Shown here: positions 34,381 to 43,427 of the stretch, piece after piece | Numbering within the stretch: the first letter of the stretch is position 1 | How the letters are laid out: every line of letters starts with the position of its first letter | Source of the DNA: an uncultured Collinsella sp. | GTDB lineage: Bacteria > Actinomycetota > Coriobacteriia > Coriobacteriales > Coriobacteriaceae | NCBI GenBank assembly: GCA_959019945.1 | Contig: CAUEQD010000006.1 | Span: 52,184 to 116,183 of the forward strand | Direction of reading: 5' to 3' | DNA: 64,000 nucleotides | The notes under the pieces: model-generated | Database searches by the model: none | What the model was told of the DNA's origin: nothing | What the model saw: only the letters and a program-made list of their open reading frames with translations | Made by a program: the position numbers and the translations under genes

Positions 34381-35303
34381 TGGGTACTGTGAACATGGCC
34401 GTCGATTTCGGCGGCGTCAAGATGCAGAACCCCATCAACACCGCAGCCGGTACCTTTGGCTACGGTTGGCAGTTCCAGAACTTCTTTGATGTTTCGCAGC
34501 TGGGCGCCATCACCACCAAGGGTTGCGCTGCCGAGCCCTGGCCCGGCAACCCCGCGCCCCGCATGGCCGAGATTCCCGGCGGTATGATCAACTCCGTGGG
34601 CCTTCAGAACCCCGGCGTGGCCGCCTTTGCCCGTGAGTCCGGTCCGTGGCTCGAACAGCTGTCCAAGGACGGCTGCCAGGTCATCTGTCAGGTTGCCGGC
34701 CACTCCGTTGACGAGTTTGTCCGCGCACTCGAGATGTATGTCGAGCTGTGCCCCTGGGCTGCCGGCTACGAGATCAACGTGAGCTGCCCTAATATCGCCG
34801 CCGGCGGTGCTGCCATGGGCTCCACGCCCGAGGGCGCCTCTTCCGTTATGGCTGCCTGCCGCAAGGTGACCGATAAGCCGCTGTTCGTAAAGATGGCTCC
34901 GGTCAACGTTGCCGAGATTGCCAAGGCCCTCGAGGCTGCCGGTGCCGACGGTCTTTCAGTCATCAACTCCATCCAGGGCATGGCCATCGACGTCCATACC
35001 CGCAAGTCCCGCGTGGCCAAGCCCAAGGGCGGCCTTTCGGGCCCGCTGTGCCACCACATCGCCGTGCGCATGGTCTGGGAGGTTGCCCAGGCCGTCGATA
35101 TCCCCATCAACGGTGTCGGCGGTGTCATGACGGGCGAGGATGCGGCTGAGTTTATCCTGGCTGGCGCCACCTGCGTGTCGGTCGGTATGGCCAACTTCGT
35201 CGATCCGTGCGCTTCGCTCAAGATCGCGCACGAGCTCGAGGCCTGGGCGGAGTCCCAGGGCGTAAAGGACATCAACGAGCTGGTAGGTGCTTTCGAATGC
35301 TAG
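34380..35303 (+). CDS. pyrD: Dihydroorotate dehydrogenase B, catalytic subunit
   Basis: A 307-residue FMN barrel oxidising dihydroorotate to orotate. The motifs are INTAAGTFGYG, NSVGLQNPG, EINVSCPN (active-site cysteine loop for class 1B) and GVGGVMTGEDAAEF for the FMN phosphate. I use GTG 34380, which overlaps the pyrK stop; GTG 34389 and ATG 34395 are in-frame alternatives and no strong ribosome binding site separates them. Confidence 0.94.
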   Translation: MGTVNMAVDFGGVKMQNPINTAAGTFGYGWQFQNFFDVSQLGAITTKGCAAEPWPGNPAPRMAEIPGGMINSVGLQNPGVAAFARESGPWLEQLSKDGCQVICQVAGHSVDEFVRALEMYVELCPWAAGYEINVSCPNIAAGGAAMGSTPEGASSVMAACRKVTDKPLFVKMAPVNVAEIAKALEAAGADGLSVINSIQGMAIDVHTRKSRVAKPKGGLSGPLCHHIAVRMVWEVAQAVDIPINGVGGVMTGEDAAEFILAGATCVSVGMANFVDPCASLKIAHELEAWAESQGVKDINELVGAFEC

Positions 35304-36013
35304 AGACCGATGCCCGCGACCGTGTGATCGTCGCCCTCGACTGCGACCGTGAGCGCGCACTCGAGCTCGCCCACGAGCTTTCTGGTCATGCCGCTTGGCT
35401 CAAAGTTGGCATGACGCTCTATTACGCTGAGGGTCCCGAGATCGTCAAGACCTTTAAGGACCTGGGCTTTAAGGTCTTCCTTGACCTTAAGTTCCATGAT
35501 ATTCCGCATCAGGTTCGCGGTGCCGCCCGCTCGGCCTCGCTTGCCGGTGCCGATCTGCTTTCGGTCCACGGCTTGGGTTCGGGCGCCATGCTCGCTGCCT
35601 GCCGCGAGGGCGCCGAGGAGGCGCGCGAGGACCGCGCCAAGCTCGTCGCCATCACCGTGCTCACGAGCATGAACCAGGATGCCTTGAGCGAGATCGGCGT
35701 CGAGTCGCCCGTGGCCGAGGAGGCCGCCCGCCTGGCAAAGCTCGCTCAGGCCAACGGCATCGACGGTATCGTGTGCTCGCCGATGGAGGCTCACGACATG
35801 CGTGAGCTGCTGGGCCCCGATGCCCTCATCGTGACTCCGGGTGTGCGTCCGGTGGGTGCCGCCCTTGGTGACCAGTCCCGCGTGGCGACGCCTTCCCAGG
35901 CTATCGAGCGTGGCGCAAGCCACATTGTGGTGGGCCGTCCCATCACCGGCGCCGACGATCCGGTTGCCGCCTTTGACGCCATCGTCGCCGAGCTGGTCGA
36001 AAACGTCGCGTAA
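35297..36013 (+). CDS. pyrF: Orotidine 5'-phosphate decarboxylase
   Basis: A 238-residue enzyme giving UMP. The catalytic KFHDIP motif (FLDLKFHDIPHQV) carries the Asp-Lys pair, and VTPGVRPVG and VVGRPIT bind the phosphate. ATG 35297 overlaps the last codons of pyrD by 7 bases. It is the final gene of the operon. No pyrE is present in the window. Confidence 0.96.
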   Translation: MLETDARDRVIVALDCDRERALELAHELSGHAAWLKVGMTLYYAEGPEIVKTFKDLGFKVFLDLKFHDIPHQVRGAARSASLAGADLLSVHGLGSGAMLAACREGAEEAREDRAKLVAITVLTSMNQDALSEIGVESPVAEEAARLAKLAQANGIDGIVCSPMEAHDMRELLGPDALIVTPGVRPVGAALGDQSRVATPSQAIERGASHIVVGRPITGADDPVAAFDAIVAELVENVA

Positions 36014-36058
36014 AAGATTCCCCTAAGTCACCACTTTTGGGTCTCATTAGCACAAAAT

Positions 36059-36116
36059 AGCCCCTGTGCCTGCGTAAACTTTTCCATCCTTTGTGTGGAA
36101 TCGCAGGTCAGGGGCT
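36059..36116. terminator. Stem-loop after pyrF
   Basis: AGCCCCTGTGCCTGCG (36059-36074) pairs with CGCAGGTCAGGGGCT (36102-36116) with one small bulge and a 27-base loop. The 240-base gap to mihF contains this element and an A+T-rich stretch (36190-36240), probably with the mihF promoter; TTGCAC (36136) with TAACCT (36159) at 17 bp is one candidate. On the minus strand the stem is followed by ATTTTG. Confidence 0.5.
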
Positions 36117-36252
36117 TAGCTTTGGGCGCAGTATATTGCACTTTTTGCGGGTATCGTCTAACCTATGGAGCCGCGATTGGGCATTTTGTACGTTCTACGT
36201 GCTAAAATGCCAATTATTGAATCAGATATAACCCAACTATTTGGAGGTACGA

Positions 36253-36561
36253 ATGGCACTCCCTCAGCTTACCGATGAGCAGCGCAAGCAGGCTCTTGAG
36301 AAGGCTGCTGCCGCACGTCACGCCCGCGCTGAGCTTCGCGAGCAGATCAAGAAGGGCGAGAAGTCCCTCGAGTCCGTGCTCAACTCCGATGACCCCATCG
36401 CTTCCCGCATGAAGGTTTCCACCCTCATCGAGTCTCTCCCTGGTTATGGCAAGGCCAAGGCCGCCAAGATCATGGAGGAGCTCGGTATCTCCGCTACCCG
36501 TCGCGTCCAGGGCCTCGGCGTCCGTCAGCGCGAGCAGCTCCTCGAGCAGCTGACCAAATAA
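36253..36561 (+). CDS. mihF: Actinobacterial integration host factor
   Basis: A 102-residue nucleoid protein of the mIHF family, restricted mostly to Actinobacteria. The DNA-binding helix-two-turn-helix segment is IESLPGYGKAKAAKIMEELGISATRRVQGLG. ATG 36253 follows TTTGGAGG at 6 bases; the longer frame from 36241 adds only four residues. mihF next to gmk and rpoZ is the standard actinobacterial order, one of the best taxonomic clues in the window. Confidence 0.94.
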   Translation: MALPQLTDEQRKQALEKAAAARHARAELREQIKKGEKSLESVLNSDDPIASRMKVSTLIESLPGYGKAKAAKIMEELGISATRRVQGLGVRQREQLLEQLTK

Positions 36562-37131
36562 GTGAGCGCTCAGGATTCCAAGCTCTTTGTGATTTCTGGA
36601 CCGTCAGGCGCAGGCAAGGGTACGCTCGTCACTCGTGTGCGCGAGCGCCGCTCGAACCTGGGCCTGACGGTTTCGGCTACCACGCGAGCACCACGCAAAG
36701 GTGAGGTCGACGGCGTCAACTACTTTTTTCTGACGCGCGAGGAGTTCGACCGCCGCGTGGCAAACGGTGAGTTTGTTGAGTGGGCCGAGGTCCACGGTAA
36801 CTGCTACGGCACGTTGGTGAGCGAGGTCACATCCAAGCTCGCCTCGGGCGCGTCTCTGATTTTGGAGATCGATGTCCAGGGCGCCCTGCAGGTGAAGGAG
36901 CGTTTCCCCGAGGCCGTGCTGATTTTTATCAAGCCACCTTCGCTCGAGGTGCTTCGCGAGCGTCTAGTCGGTCGCGGTACCGAGACGCCCGAGACGATTG
37001 AGCTGCGTATGGCAAACGCCGCCGATGAGCTTGCCCTTGCCGACCGCTACGACGACGTAGTGGTTAATGACGATCTCGACCGCGCGACCGATGAGCTCGT
37101 TCGCGTTCTCGATATGCATGAAAGGATCTGA
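36562..37131 (+). CDS. gmk: Guanylate kinase
   Basis: A 189-residue GMP kinase. The P-loop is SGPSGAGKGTL; the GMP-binding SATTRAPRKGEVDGVNYFF and EWAEVHGNCYGT follow. It starts at GTG 36562, immediately after the mihF stop, with no spacer, so it relies on coupled translation. Length matches the family. Confidence 0.96.
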   Translation: MSAQDSKLFVISGPSGAGKGTLVTRVRERRSNLGLTVSATTRAPRKGEVDGVNYFFLTREEFDRRVANGEFVEWAEVHGNCYGTLVSEVTSKLASGASLILEIDVQGALQVKERFPEAVLIFIKPPSLEVLRERLVGRGTETPETIELRMANAADELALADRYDDVVVNDDLDRATDELVRVLDMHERI

Positions 37132-37136
37132 GGTTC

Positions 37137-37418
37137 GTGTCCGTTGTAAAGCCTTGCATTGACGATCTTCTGGAGAAGACCGATCACAACCGCTTCCTGC
37201 TCGCTTCGCTTGCCTCCAAGCGTGCCTGCGACATCAATAGCATGCTGCGTGGTCAGCACAACCGCGTGCTTGCCGTCCAGGATGTCGATGACATCACCAT
37301 CGGGCTTTCCGGTGCCGACACCATCTCGATGGCTATGGACGAGATTGTCGACGGCGACATCTCTTACGACGAGGCCCGTTACGAGAAGGCGCTCGGCCAC
37401 AAGGTTGCTGAAGCCTAA
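37137..37418 (+). CDS. rpoZ: RNA polymerase omega subunit
   Basis: A 93-residue omega subunit, which helps assemble beta-prime. It has the conserved N-terminal IDDLLEKTDHNRFLLASLASKRACDIN pattern; the C-terminal part is acidic and family-variable. It begins at GTG 37137, 5 bases after gmk. Position behind gmk is characteristic. Confidence 0.9.
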   Translation: MSVVKPCIDDLLEKTDHNRFLLASLASKRACDINSMLRGQHNRVLAVQDVDDITIGLSGADTISMAMDEIVDGDISYDEARYEKALGHKVAEA

Positions 37419-38663
37419 ATGGCGGCTCGCGTCTGCCTGGTCCACTATCACGAGGTTGGACTGAAGGGTAAGAACCGCGCACATTTTGAGCATATCCTCA
37501 TGGATAACATCAAGGCGGCCTTGGCCGCCTTTTCCGTGAATGCCGTGTCTCGAATTTCCGGTTATATCCTCGTGACCTTTAACGAGCATCAGGCCGACGA
37601 GGCGGCGCGTGTCATTCGCACCGTTCCCGGCGTTGCTCGTGTGTCTTTGGCGTATCACACCAATCGCGACCCTCAGGAGTACTGTGCCGCCGCCGTGAAG
37701 GCGCTGCGCGAGTTTGGTTCCTTCGATTCGTTTAAGGTGCACGCCAAGCGCTCCAATACCGATTATGAGCTCACCTCGATTGACATCAATCGTCAGGTGG
37801 GCGAGGTGCTGTGTGAGGCCTTCCCCGATAAAAAGGTTCAAATGCACGACCCCGATGCGATGGTGCACGTACTGGTGGTCCAGGGTAGCGTTTATGTGTA
37901 CGCGCGCTCCGAGCGCGGCGTGGGCGGTCTGCCGGTGGGTTCTGCCGGCAAGGTCGTGACGCTGCTGTCGTCGGGTATCGATTCTCCGGTGGCGACCTGG
38001 ATGCTCGCGCGTCGCGGCGCGGTGTGCGTGCCGGTACATTTCTCAGGTCGTCCGCAGACGCCCGACACGAGTGAGTATTTGGTGCAGGACATCATCCGTG
38101 CGCTTGAGCCGGGTGTCCAGATCGGCCGCCTGTACGTGGTGCCGTTTGGCGACTGCCAGCGTGAGATTTCGGTCACCTGTCCCAGCAACCTGCGCGTGAT
38201 CATGTATCGCCGCATTATGTATTCGGTTGCCGAGCGCATTGCACACATCGAGGGCGCCAAGGCCATCGTGACGGGCGAATCGCTTGGACAGGTTGCCTCC
38301 CAAACGCTCGAGAACATCATGGCCGTAAACGAGTCCGTGAAGATTCCCGTGTTCCGTCCGCTCATCGGGTCCGACAAGCAGGAGATCATCGCGCGCGCCG
38401 AGGAGATCGGTACGTTCGATATCTCGACTGAGGCCGCTCCCGACTGCTGCACGCTGTTTATGCCGCGTCGTCCCGAGACGCACGCTAAACTCGATGCCGT
38501 GCATGAGGCCTGGGAGTTGTTCGATCACGAGGAGATGATCGAGCGCTTGCTCAAGCAGACCGAGTACATCGACTTCGAAAGCAACACGTATAAGGCCCCT
38601 AAGACCTTAAAACGCAAACATTCGGAGCTTGCTCCGCGTGAGATTTACCAAGATCACGAGTAA
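37419..38663 (+). CDS. thiI: tRNA 4-thiouridine synthase (ThiI)
   Basis: A 414-residue enzyme with an N-terminal ferredoxin-like and THUMP region (LVHYHEVGLKGKNRAHFE) and a PP-loop ATPase (VVTLLSSGIDSPVATW). The C-terminus holds APDCCTLFMPRRPETHA. The rhodanese domain of the E. coli enzyme is absent, as in most Gram-positive homologues. It makes s4U8 in tRNA and can supply sulfur for thiamine. ATG 37419 abuts the rpoZ stop (TAAATG). Confidence 0.94.
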   Translation: MAARVCLVHYHEVGLKGKNRAHFEHILMDNIKAALAAFSVNAVSRISGYILVTFNEHQADEAARVIRTVPGVARVSLAYHTNRDPQEYCAAAVKALREFGSFDSFKVHAKRSNTDYELTSIDINRQVGEVLCEAFPDKKVQMHDPDAMVHVLVVQGSVYVYARSERGVGGLPVGSAGKVVTLLSSGIDSPVATWMLARRGAVCVPVHFSGRPQTPDTSEYLVQDIIRALEPGVQIGRLYVVPFGDCQREISVTCPSNLRVIMYRRIMYSVAERIAHIEGAKAIVTGESLGQVASQTLENIMAVNESVKIPVFRPLIGSDKQEIIARAEEIGTFDISTEAAPDCCTLFMPRRPETHAKLDAVHEAWELFDHEEMIERLLKQTEYIDFESNTYKAPKTLKRKHSELAPREIYQDHE

Positions 38664-38674
38664 ATTTGTGCATA

Positions 38675-38706
38675 GACCGACGATGCTCTTGCATCGTCGG
38701 TCTTTT
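38675..38706 (+). terminator. thiI terminator
   Basis: A perfect 12-bp stem (GACCGACGATGC with GCATCGTCGGTC), TCTT loop and trailing TTTT lie 12 bases after thiI. Confidence 0.93.
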
Positions 38707-38781
38707 GCTATCTGGGCATTTTGCGGCTAAGTGTTCATTTGCTGACGTGTGCCTGAATAAATGGACAGATTTGTGCAAGGT

Positions 38782-38819
38782 TTTGGTCAGCTTTTGGTTT
38801 GACTGCGAAAACCGGTTTT
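38782..38819 (+). promoter_or_regulatory. Competence-locus direct repeat box, copy 2, plus a palindrome
   Basis: TTTGGT occurs at 38782-38787 and 38793-38798, spaced 11 bp and followed by TTG; this 20-base unit matches the one upstream of yraN-comM-dprA at 18 positions. Immediately downstream, AAAACCGGTTTT (38808-38819) is a perfect 12-bp palindrome. Both lie between the thiI terminator and comEA. Confidence 0.55.
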
Positions 38820-38876
38820 GAAGCATGGCTGTTGCAGGGCTCTTTTCCTGACACGATGTTGTTGGGAGGTTTTGCT

Positions 38877-39590
38877 ATGGCGCAGCGCGAACAACACGAA
38901 CGGGTCAAAAAGATGGACCGCTGGGCGGGCAAGCTGCTCGGTCATAAGGCTGTGGTGGTGGCGATGCTGGGCGTCATTGCGATGGCGAGCGGCTTGGCGA
39001 TGGCGAACCTTGGCGTTGGTGCCGGCGGTGTGTCGTTTGAGCGCACTGATGGTACGGGCTCGTTAGTGGAGCCGGGATCCGGCGATGCTTCGAGCGGAAA
39101 GACATCCGAAGGCTCTTCGACTAAGGCTTCTGCCGCGGCAGAGGTCTATGTCGATGTCGATGGCGCCGTTGTGTCGCCCGGTGTATACAGGCTCAAAGAC
39201 GGGGCACGGGTATCCCAGGCGATCGACGCCGCCGGCGGGCTGGCGCCCGAGGCTGACGTTACGGGGCTTAATCGGGCATCTAAGGTCACTGATGGACAAA
39301 AAATCCATGTTCCAACGGTAGGGGAGCAGCAGGCGTCCATTGCGGAAGCCGGTGTTGATGGTGGGGCTTCCACATCATCGGGCGTGAGTGGCGCAACAGG
39401 CCTAGTAAACATCAATACGGCAAGCGCGGCAGAGCTGCAGACGCTCTCGGGCATCGGTCCCTCCATGGCCCAGTCGATTATCGATGAACGGACAAAGAAC
39501 GGTGCTTTTGCCTCGGTTGACGATCTGATGCGTGTGTCGGGAATCGGCGAGAAGAAGCTTGCCAAAATCAAAGATTGCATCTGCGTATGA
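38877..39590 (+). CDS. comEA: ComEA-like DNA receptor for transformation
   Basis: A 237-residue membrane-anchored protein. One membrane segment (about residues 24-44) follows a cytoplasmic start; a Ser/Gly-rich linker leads to an SLBB-type domain (EVYVDVDGAVVSPGVYRL) and then two helix-hairpin-helix motifs (LVNINTASAAELQTLSGIGPSMAQSI and the VDDLMRVSGIGEKKLAKI repeat) that bind double-stranded DNA. The ATG at 38877 follows GGGAGG; an in-frame ATG at 38799 falls inside the regulatory box and is unlikely. Its stop overlaps the comEC ATG. Confidence 0.94.
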   Translation: MAQREQHERVKKMDRWAGKLLGHKAVVVAMLGVIAMASGLAMANLGVGAGGVSFERTDGTGSLVEPGSGDASSGKTSEGSSTKASAAAEVYVDVDGAVVSPGVYRLKDGARVSQAIDAAGGLAPEADVTGLNRASKVTDGQKIHVPTVGEQQASIAEAGVDGGASTSSGVSGATGLVNINTASAAELQTLSGIGPSMAQSIIDERTKNGAFASVDDLMRVSGIGEKKLAKIKDCICV

Positions 39591-41890
39591 GTGCGACCGA
39601 GCGCGAGCGTGTGATGCCTCCGCGACCCCTGCTTCCGTGGACGATGGCCTTGTGTGCCGGCATGTGCATGAGCTGCGCCTTGGTGCTCAACGTGGCCGCT
39701 GATGCGCTGCTGAGGGAGCGGGCGCCGGCGGTCGGGCTGCTATGGGCCATTCCCGTTGCGGCGGCGGTATTCGTTGTGCTGGCTCAATCTTGTGCGCGGC
39801 TTGCCCCTTTGAAGCGGTGGTTGTATGCCGCGTCCGTCGGTCTCGTGGCGGGAGCGGTCGTCTCGGCGTGGTGGGCTGTGGGTGCGCTCAGCGCCTCGAA
39901 GGCGCTCGACGGTCGAGCGGCAAGCGGCCTCGAGTTTATCGTGCAGGGCGATCCATCCATAAACGACGACGTGTATTCCTATACCTGCGAGGCACGCGCG
40001 GACGGTAAGAACTTGGCAACGGTTCGCCTATCGTGCGACCGCGAGCTCAAGGTCGGGGCGCACGTGCGTGTTATCGGTCGCGTTTCACGTTTTGAGAACG
40101 ATGCGTATGGACGATCGCGCGTGCTCCGAGGTGAGGTGCGCAAGGTTAAAGTCGTTCGGATTGTGTCGGTCGATGAGGGCTCTCCGGGACCGCTGCTTCG
40201 GCTGCGAAATGGGCTGCTTGCGTCCATCGCGCCTGCGACCGACCCGGCGCGTGCACTCATAGCCGGTGTCGTCTGCGGTCGTTCGGCCGAACTGCGCGCC
40301 CAGCCGGCGGGCGACTGGTTTTCGATGACGGGAACGGCGCATCTTATCGCCGTCTCGGGCAGCCATTTGGCAATCGTGGGGTTTGTAATCGAGGGTGTAT
40401 TGCAAAAGACTCGGTGCTCACGTGGTCTTCAGCGGGCGATATTGGCGATAACGCTTGTGGGCTACGCTGCCTTTACGGGCGCGTCTCCCTCGGCCGTGCG
40501 CGCGTGCTGCATGGTGTTCGCTACGCTTGTTGTAAACGGCGCGGGGCGTCGCCGGCACGGCGCATCGGCACTCTTCGTAACCATGTCCATCTTTGTGCTA
40601 CTGCGACCGACGGTGCTGTTCGAGATGGGCTTTCAGCTTTCATGTGCCAGCGTCTTAGCCATTCTGTGCTTTTGCCCCTATGCGACCTACGCTTTGGGTG
40701 AGCTGGGTGTGTCATCGGGCGTCGCCAGCATGCTTTCCGTCACGCTGTGCTCGCAATTGGCGACACTTCCCATTACCATTCCCGCCTTCGGTACGTTATC
40801 GCTCATTGCTCCGCTGGCAAATGCGGTCATCGGTCCGGTGGTGAGCGTACTGCTTGCTGTGTCGATTGTGCTGGTTCCCTTTTCGCTTGTGGCACCTTTG
40901 CGGACTTGGGCGCTCATTGTGCCCATGATTGCCGCCCGTTGCGCACTGTTCTTCGAGCAGCTGTTTGCCGCCGTGCCGGGTGCATCCGTGAGTTTGCCGC
41001 CCGATAGCATGTGGATTTACCTAGTGCCGTGTTTGCTGGCGGTTCTGCTGGTCTGGTGGCCGCGTCCCCGTGCACGTCCTATGGCGGTGGGGCTTGCATG
41101 CTTGGTACTCCTGGCTGCGATTCCGTACGTCTACTGGGATCGATTCGCTCCGCCTTCGGTGACGGTGCTCGATGTGGGTCAGGCCGATGCGATTCTTATC
41201 CGCCAGGGCGGCGCAGTAGCGCTCGTCGACTGCGGGCTCGACGAGCGCATGGTGGCGGCGTTGGTTCGCAATAACGTGCACCATATCGATGCCGTCTTTG
41301 TGACGCATTGGGATGAGGACCACTGGGGTGGTCTGCCTGCCGTGCTCGAGCAGTTTTCGGTTGGAACGATTGCCGTGGCGGCGGATGCGCTGGAGGATGC
41401 TCCTGCCGAGGTATTGAACCGACCTGGCGTGGAGTATCGGCAGGTGCGCCATGGGGATACGGTCGACATCGGCTCATTTTGCGCCCGCGTGATGTGGCCA
41501 TTCGAGTCCGTGGATGGCGAGGGCAATGAGGACTCGCTTGTCCTGCTGCTCTCTTATGTTCAGGAAGACAAGGGCCTGCGCATGCTCCTCACCGGTGATG
41601 CCGAGCTCGACCAAGAACGGGAATTCGTGCAGGAGGTGGGGGATATCGATGTCCTTAAACTCGGGCATCACGGCTCCAAGGTTTCGGTCGATGCCGCGCT
41701 GCTGGAGATTCTGAGACCCGAGCTTTCCCTCGCGAGCGCGGGCGAGGGGAATCGATACGGTCATCCGTCCGATGCCTGCATCGATGCCGTGAAGGAAGCG
41801 GGTGGCGTGTTCGCGTGCACCATCGAACACGGCGACATTACCGTCACGCCGACTGAGAATGGCTTTGCGATGCGATGCCAGCGACCGTGA
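39587..41890 (+). CDS. comEC: ComEC/Rec2 DNA uptake channel
   Basis: A 767-residue polytopic membrane protein that conducts single-stranded DNA into the cell. The N-terminal part holds the OB-fold (DUF4131) and then the competence domain with many helices (GTAHLIAVSGSHLAIVGF signature). The C-terminal metallo-beta-lactamase-like domain has HWDEDHWGG at about residues 574-582, LTGDAE and LGHHGSK, so it probably has the uptake nuclease activity proposed for this family. It overlaps comEA by 4 bases (ATGA). No frameshift is seen, so uptake may be functional. Confidence 0.94.
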   Translation: MSATERERVMPPRPLLPWTMALCAGMCMSCALVLNVAADALLRERAPAVGLLWAIPVAAAVFVVLAQSCARLAPLKRWLYAASVGLVAGAVVSAWWAVGALSASKALDGRAASGLEFIVQGDPSINDDVYSYTCEARADGKNLATVRLSCDRELKVGAHVRVIGRVSRFENDAYGRSRVLRGEVRKVKVVRIVSVDEGSPGPLLRLRNGLLASIAPATDPARALIAGVVCGRSAELRAQPAGDWFSMTGTAHLIAVSGSHLAIVGFVIEGVLQKTRCSRGLQRAILAITLVGYAAFTGASPSAVRACCMVFATLVVNGAGRRRHGASALFVTMSIFVLLRPTVLFEMGFQLSCASVLAILCFCPYATYALGELGVSSGVASMLSVTLCSQLATLPITIPAFGTLSLIAPLANAVIGPVVSVLLAVSIVLVPFSLVAPLRTWALIVPMIAARCALFFEQLFAAVPGASVSLPPDSMWIYLVPCLLAVLLVWWPRPRARPMAVGLACLVLLAAIPYVYWDRFAPPSVTVLDVGQADAILIRQGGAVALVDCGLDERMVAALVRNNVHHIDAVFVTHWDEDHWGGLPAVLEQFSVGTIAVAADALEDAPAEVLNRPGVEYRQVRHGDTVDIGSFCARVMWPFESVDGEGNEDSLVLLLSYVQEDKGLRMLLTGDAELDQEREFVQEVGDIDVLKLGHHGSKVSVDAALLEILRPELSLASAGEGNRYGHPSDACIDAVKEAGGVFACTIEHGDITVTPTENGFAMRCQRP

Positions 41891-41968
41891 CGACGTCGTT
41901 GGCGTGTGGTGGGCCCCTGGGCTAGAATGGCACGGAACGAATACGAAGGCCTGCGGGAGGGGAGCGCA

Positions 41969-42931
41969 ATGTCCGAAACCGGTCTGCTGCCGGCATATCT
42001 GATCGTCGGTACCGACGGAGTCAAGCGCGATCACGCCGTCTCGCGTATGAAAGCGCGTCTGGAAAAGTCGGGTATGGTCGAGTTTAACCTCGACGAGCGC
42101 GACATGACTAAGGACCCCGATATCGAGTCCATTATCGGATCGCTTAACACCTTTCCGATGGGCAGCGAGTTTCGCCTGGTAATCCTTGATGGCTGCTCAA
42201 AGCTCGCTAAGGCTGTCTCGGAGCCGCTCGTCGAGTACCTCGCAAGTCCCAGCCCCACAACGGTCTGCCTCATCATCGCCGACTCGCTTGCCAAGAACAC
42301 GCGCCTGTATAAGGCGATCGCCAAGATCGACAAGAAGGCCGTGATCGATTGCTCCGGCACCAAGCGCTGGGAGCTACCGCGCCGCGTTCAGCAGATGGCG
42401 ACGCAGCATGGCAAGTCGATCTCGACGGCGGCCGCCGAGGAACTCGTCTCGCGTTCGGGTGAAAACACTCGCATGCTCGATAACGATTTGGCTAAGCTTG
42501 CCCAGATGGTCGAGGCGCCCCAGATTGAGCTTGCCGACGTTGAGCGCTGGATTGTACGTACGGCCGAGGTTCAGCCCTGGGACTTTCTCAATGCGGTCTC
42601 GGCCCGTGACATGCGCCGCTCGCTCGAGCTCTTCAATCTACTGCCCGCCAAGAGCTACGTGTGGACTTACACATTGCTGTGCGGCCGTATTCGCGAGCTT
42701 ATCGTTGCCAAGGCGCTCGATGCGCGCGGACAAGGTCGTGAGCTGGCCGCAACGCTTAAGCTCCAGTCCTGGCAGGTCAAGAATCACCTGACCTGGGCTC
42801 GCCGCTTTTCGATGGCAGAGCTCGTCGCAGCGCTCGAGGGAGCGGTCGATGTGGAGCTCGCGCTCAAGGGTTCGGCCGATTCTGAGACCGCGCTTTTGCT
42901 CTGGATTACGAACATCTTGAGAAAATCGTGA
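41969..42931 (+). CDS. holA: DNA polymerase III delta subunit
   Basis: A 320-residue clamp-loader subunit. It shows the family order: N-terminal YLIVGTDGVKRDHAVSRM (degenerate nucleotide-binding region), EFRLVILDGCSKL, and C-terminal helices ending AVDVELALKGSADSETALLLWI, a recognisable HolA end. ATG 41969 follows GAGGGGAG. A TAGAAT hexamer near 41922 could be a promoter, so it need not depend on comEC transcription. HolA after comEC is a common Gram-positive arrangement. Confidence 0.92.
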   Translation: MSETGLLPAYLIVGTDGVKRDHAVSRMKARLEKSGMVEFNLDERDMTKDPDIESIIGSLNTFPMGSEFRLVILDGCSKLAKAVSEPLVEYLASPSPTTVCLIIADSLAKNTRLYKAIAKIDKKAVIDCSGTKRWELPRRVQQMATQHGKSISTAAAEELVSRSGENTRMLDNDLAKLAQMVEAPQIELADVERWIVRTAEVQPWDFLNAVSARDMRRSLELFNLLPAKSYVWTYTLLCGRIRELIVAKALDARGQGRELAATLKLQSWQVKNHLTWARRFSMAELVAALEGAVDVELALKGSADSETALLLWITNILRKS

Positions 42932-42980
42932 TGATACCTGCCTATTTGGCAAATTCGTTCTATCCCTTTGAGGGGGAGCG

Positions 42981-42989
42981 TGCTATAGT
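42981..42989 (+). promoter_or_regulatory. rpsT extended -10 promoter
   Basis: TGCTATAGT contains TG, one base and TATAGT. It gives a leader of about 70 bases before rpsT. The same nonamer occurs on the minus strand in front of rpmB. Confidence 0.5.
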
Positions 42990-42994
42990 AGACG

Positions 42995-43042
42995 CTTGCA
43001 TGACCTCACCGTGTCTCAGAGGTGTCATACATTTTTTGCAAG
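42995..43042 (+). promoter_or_regulatory. rpsT leader hairpin
   Basis: CTTGCA (42995-43000) can pair with TGCAAG (43037-43042), and inside it ATGAC with GTCAT and ACC with GGT around a 10-base loop. S20 represses its own translation in E. coli; a similar role here is inference. Confidence 0.35.
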
Positions 43043-43064
43043 GAACTCGAAAGGAACTCCAGAA

Positions 43065-43331
43065 GTGGCAAACATCAAGTCTCAGAAGAAGCGTATCCGC
43101 ACCAATGAGGCAGCTCGCATGCGTAACAAGGCTGTCAAGTCCGAGCTCAAGACGCTGACCAAGCACGTCCAGTCCGCCGTCGCCGAGGGCGACGCCGAGA
43201 AGGCCCAGGCCGCCCTCAAGACCGTCACCAAGCGTCTCGACATGGCTGCCGCCAAGCATGTTATCCACAAGAACCAGGCTTCCAACCGCAAGTCCGGTCT
43301 TGCCAAGCTCGTGAACAGCATCAACGCCTAA
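43065..43331 (+). CDS. rpsT: 30S ribosomal protein S20
   Basis: An 88-residue, highly basic S20 beginning [26 protein letters not shown] and ending in the conserved [14 protein letters not shown]. The start is the GTG at 43065, after AAAGGA; upstream in-frame ATG would extend into the leader. It is monocistronic with its own promoter and terminator. Confidence 0.97.
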   Translation: MANIKSQKKRIRTNEAARMRNKAVKSELKTLTKHVQSAVAEGDAEKAQAALKTVTKRLDMAAAKHVIHKNQASNRKSGLAKLVNSINA

Positions 43332-43365
43332 GTTGTAAATTTCACACCACACAGATTACGCGCAT

Positions 43366-43402
43366 AAATGGAGCCTGTTTTATGGAACAGGCTCCATTTT
43401 TT
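43366..43402 (+). terminator. rpsT terminator
   Basis: A perfect 12-bp stem (AATGGAGCCTGT with ACAGGCTCCATT) with an 8-base loop and TTTT tract lies 36 bases after rpsT. Confidence 0.93.
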
Positions 43403-43427
43403 GTATCGCTCGGGTAAGATAGTCCGC

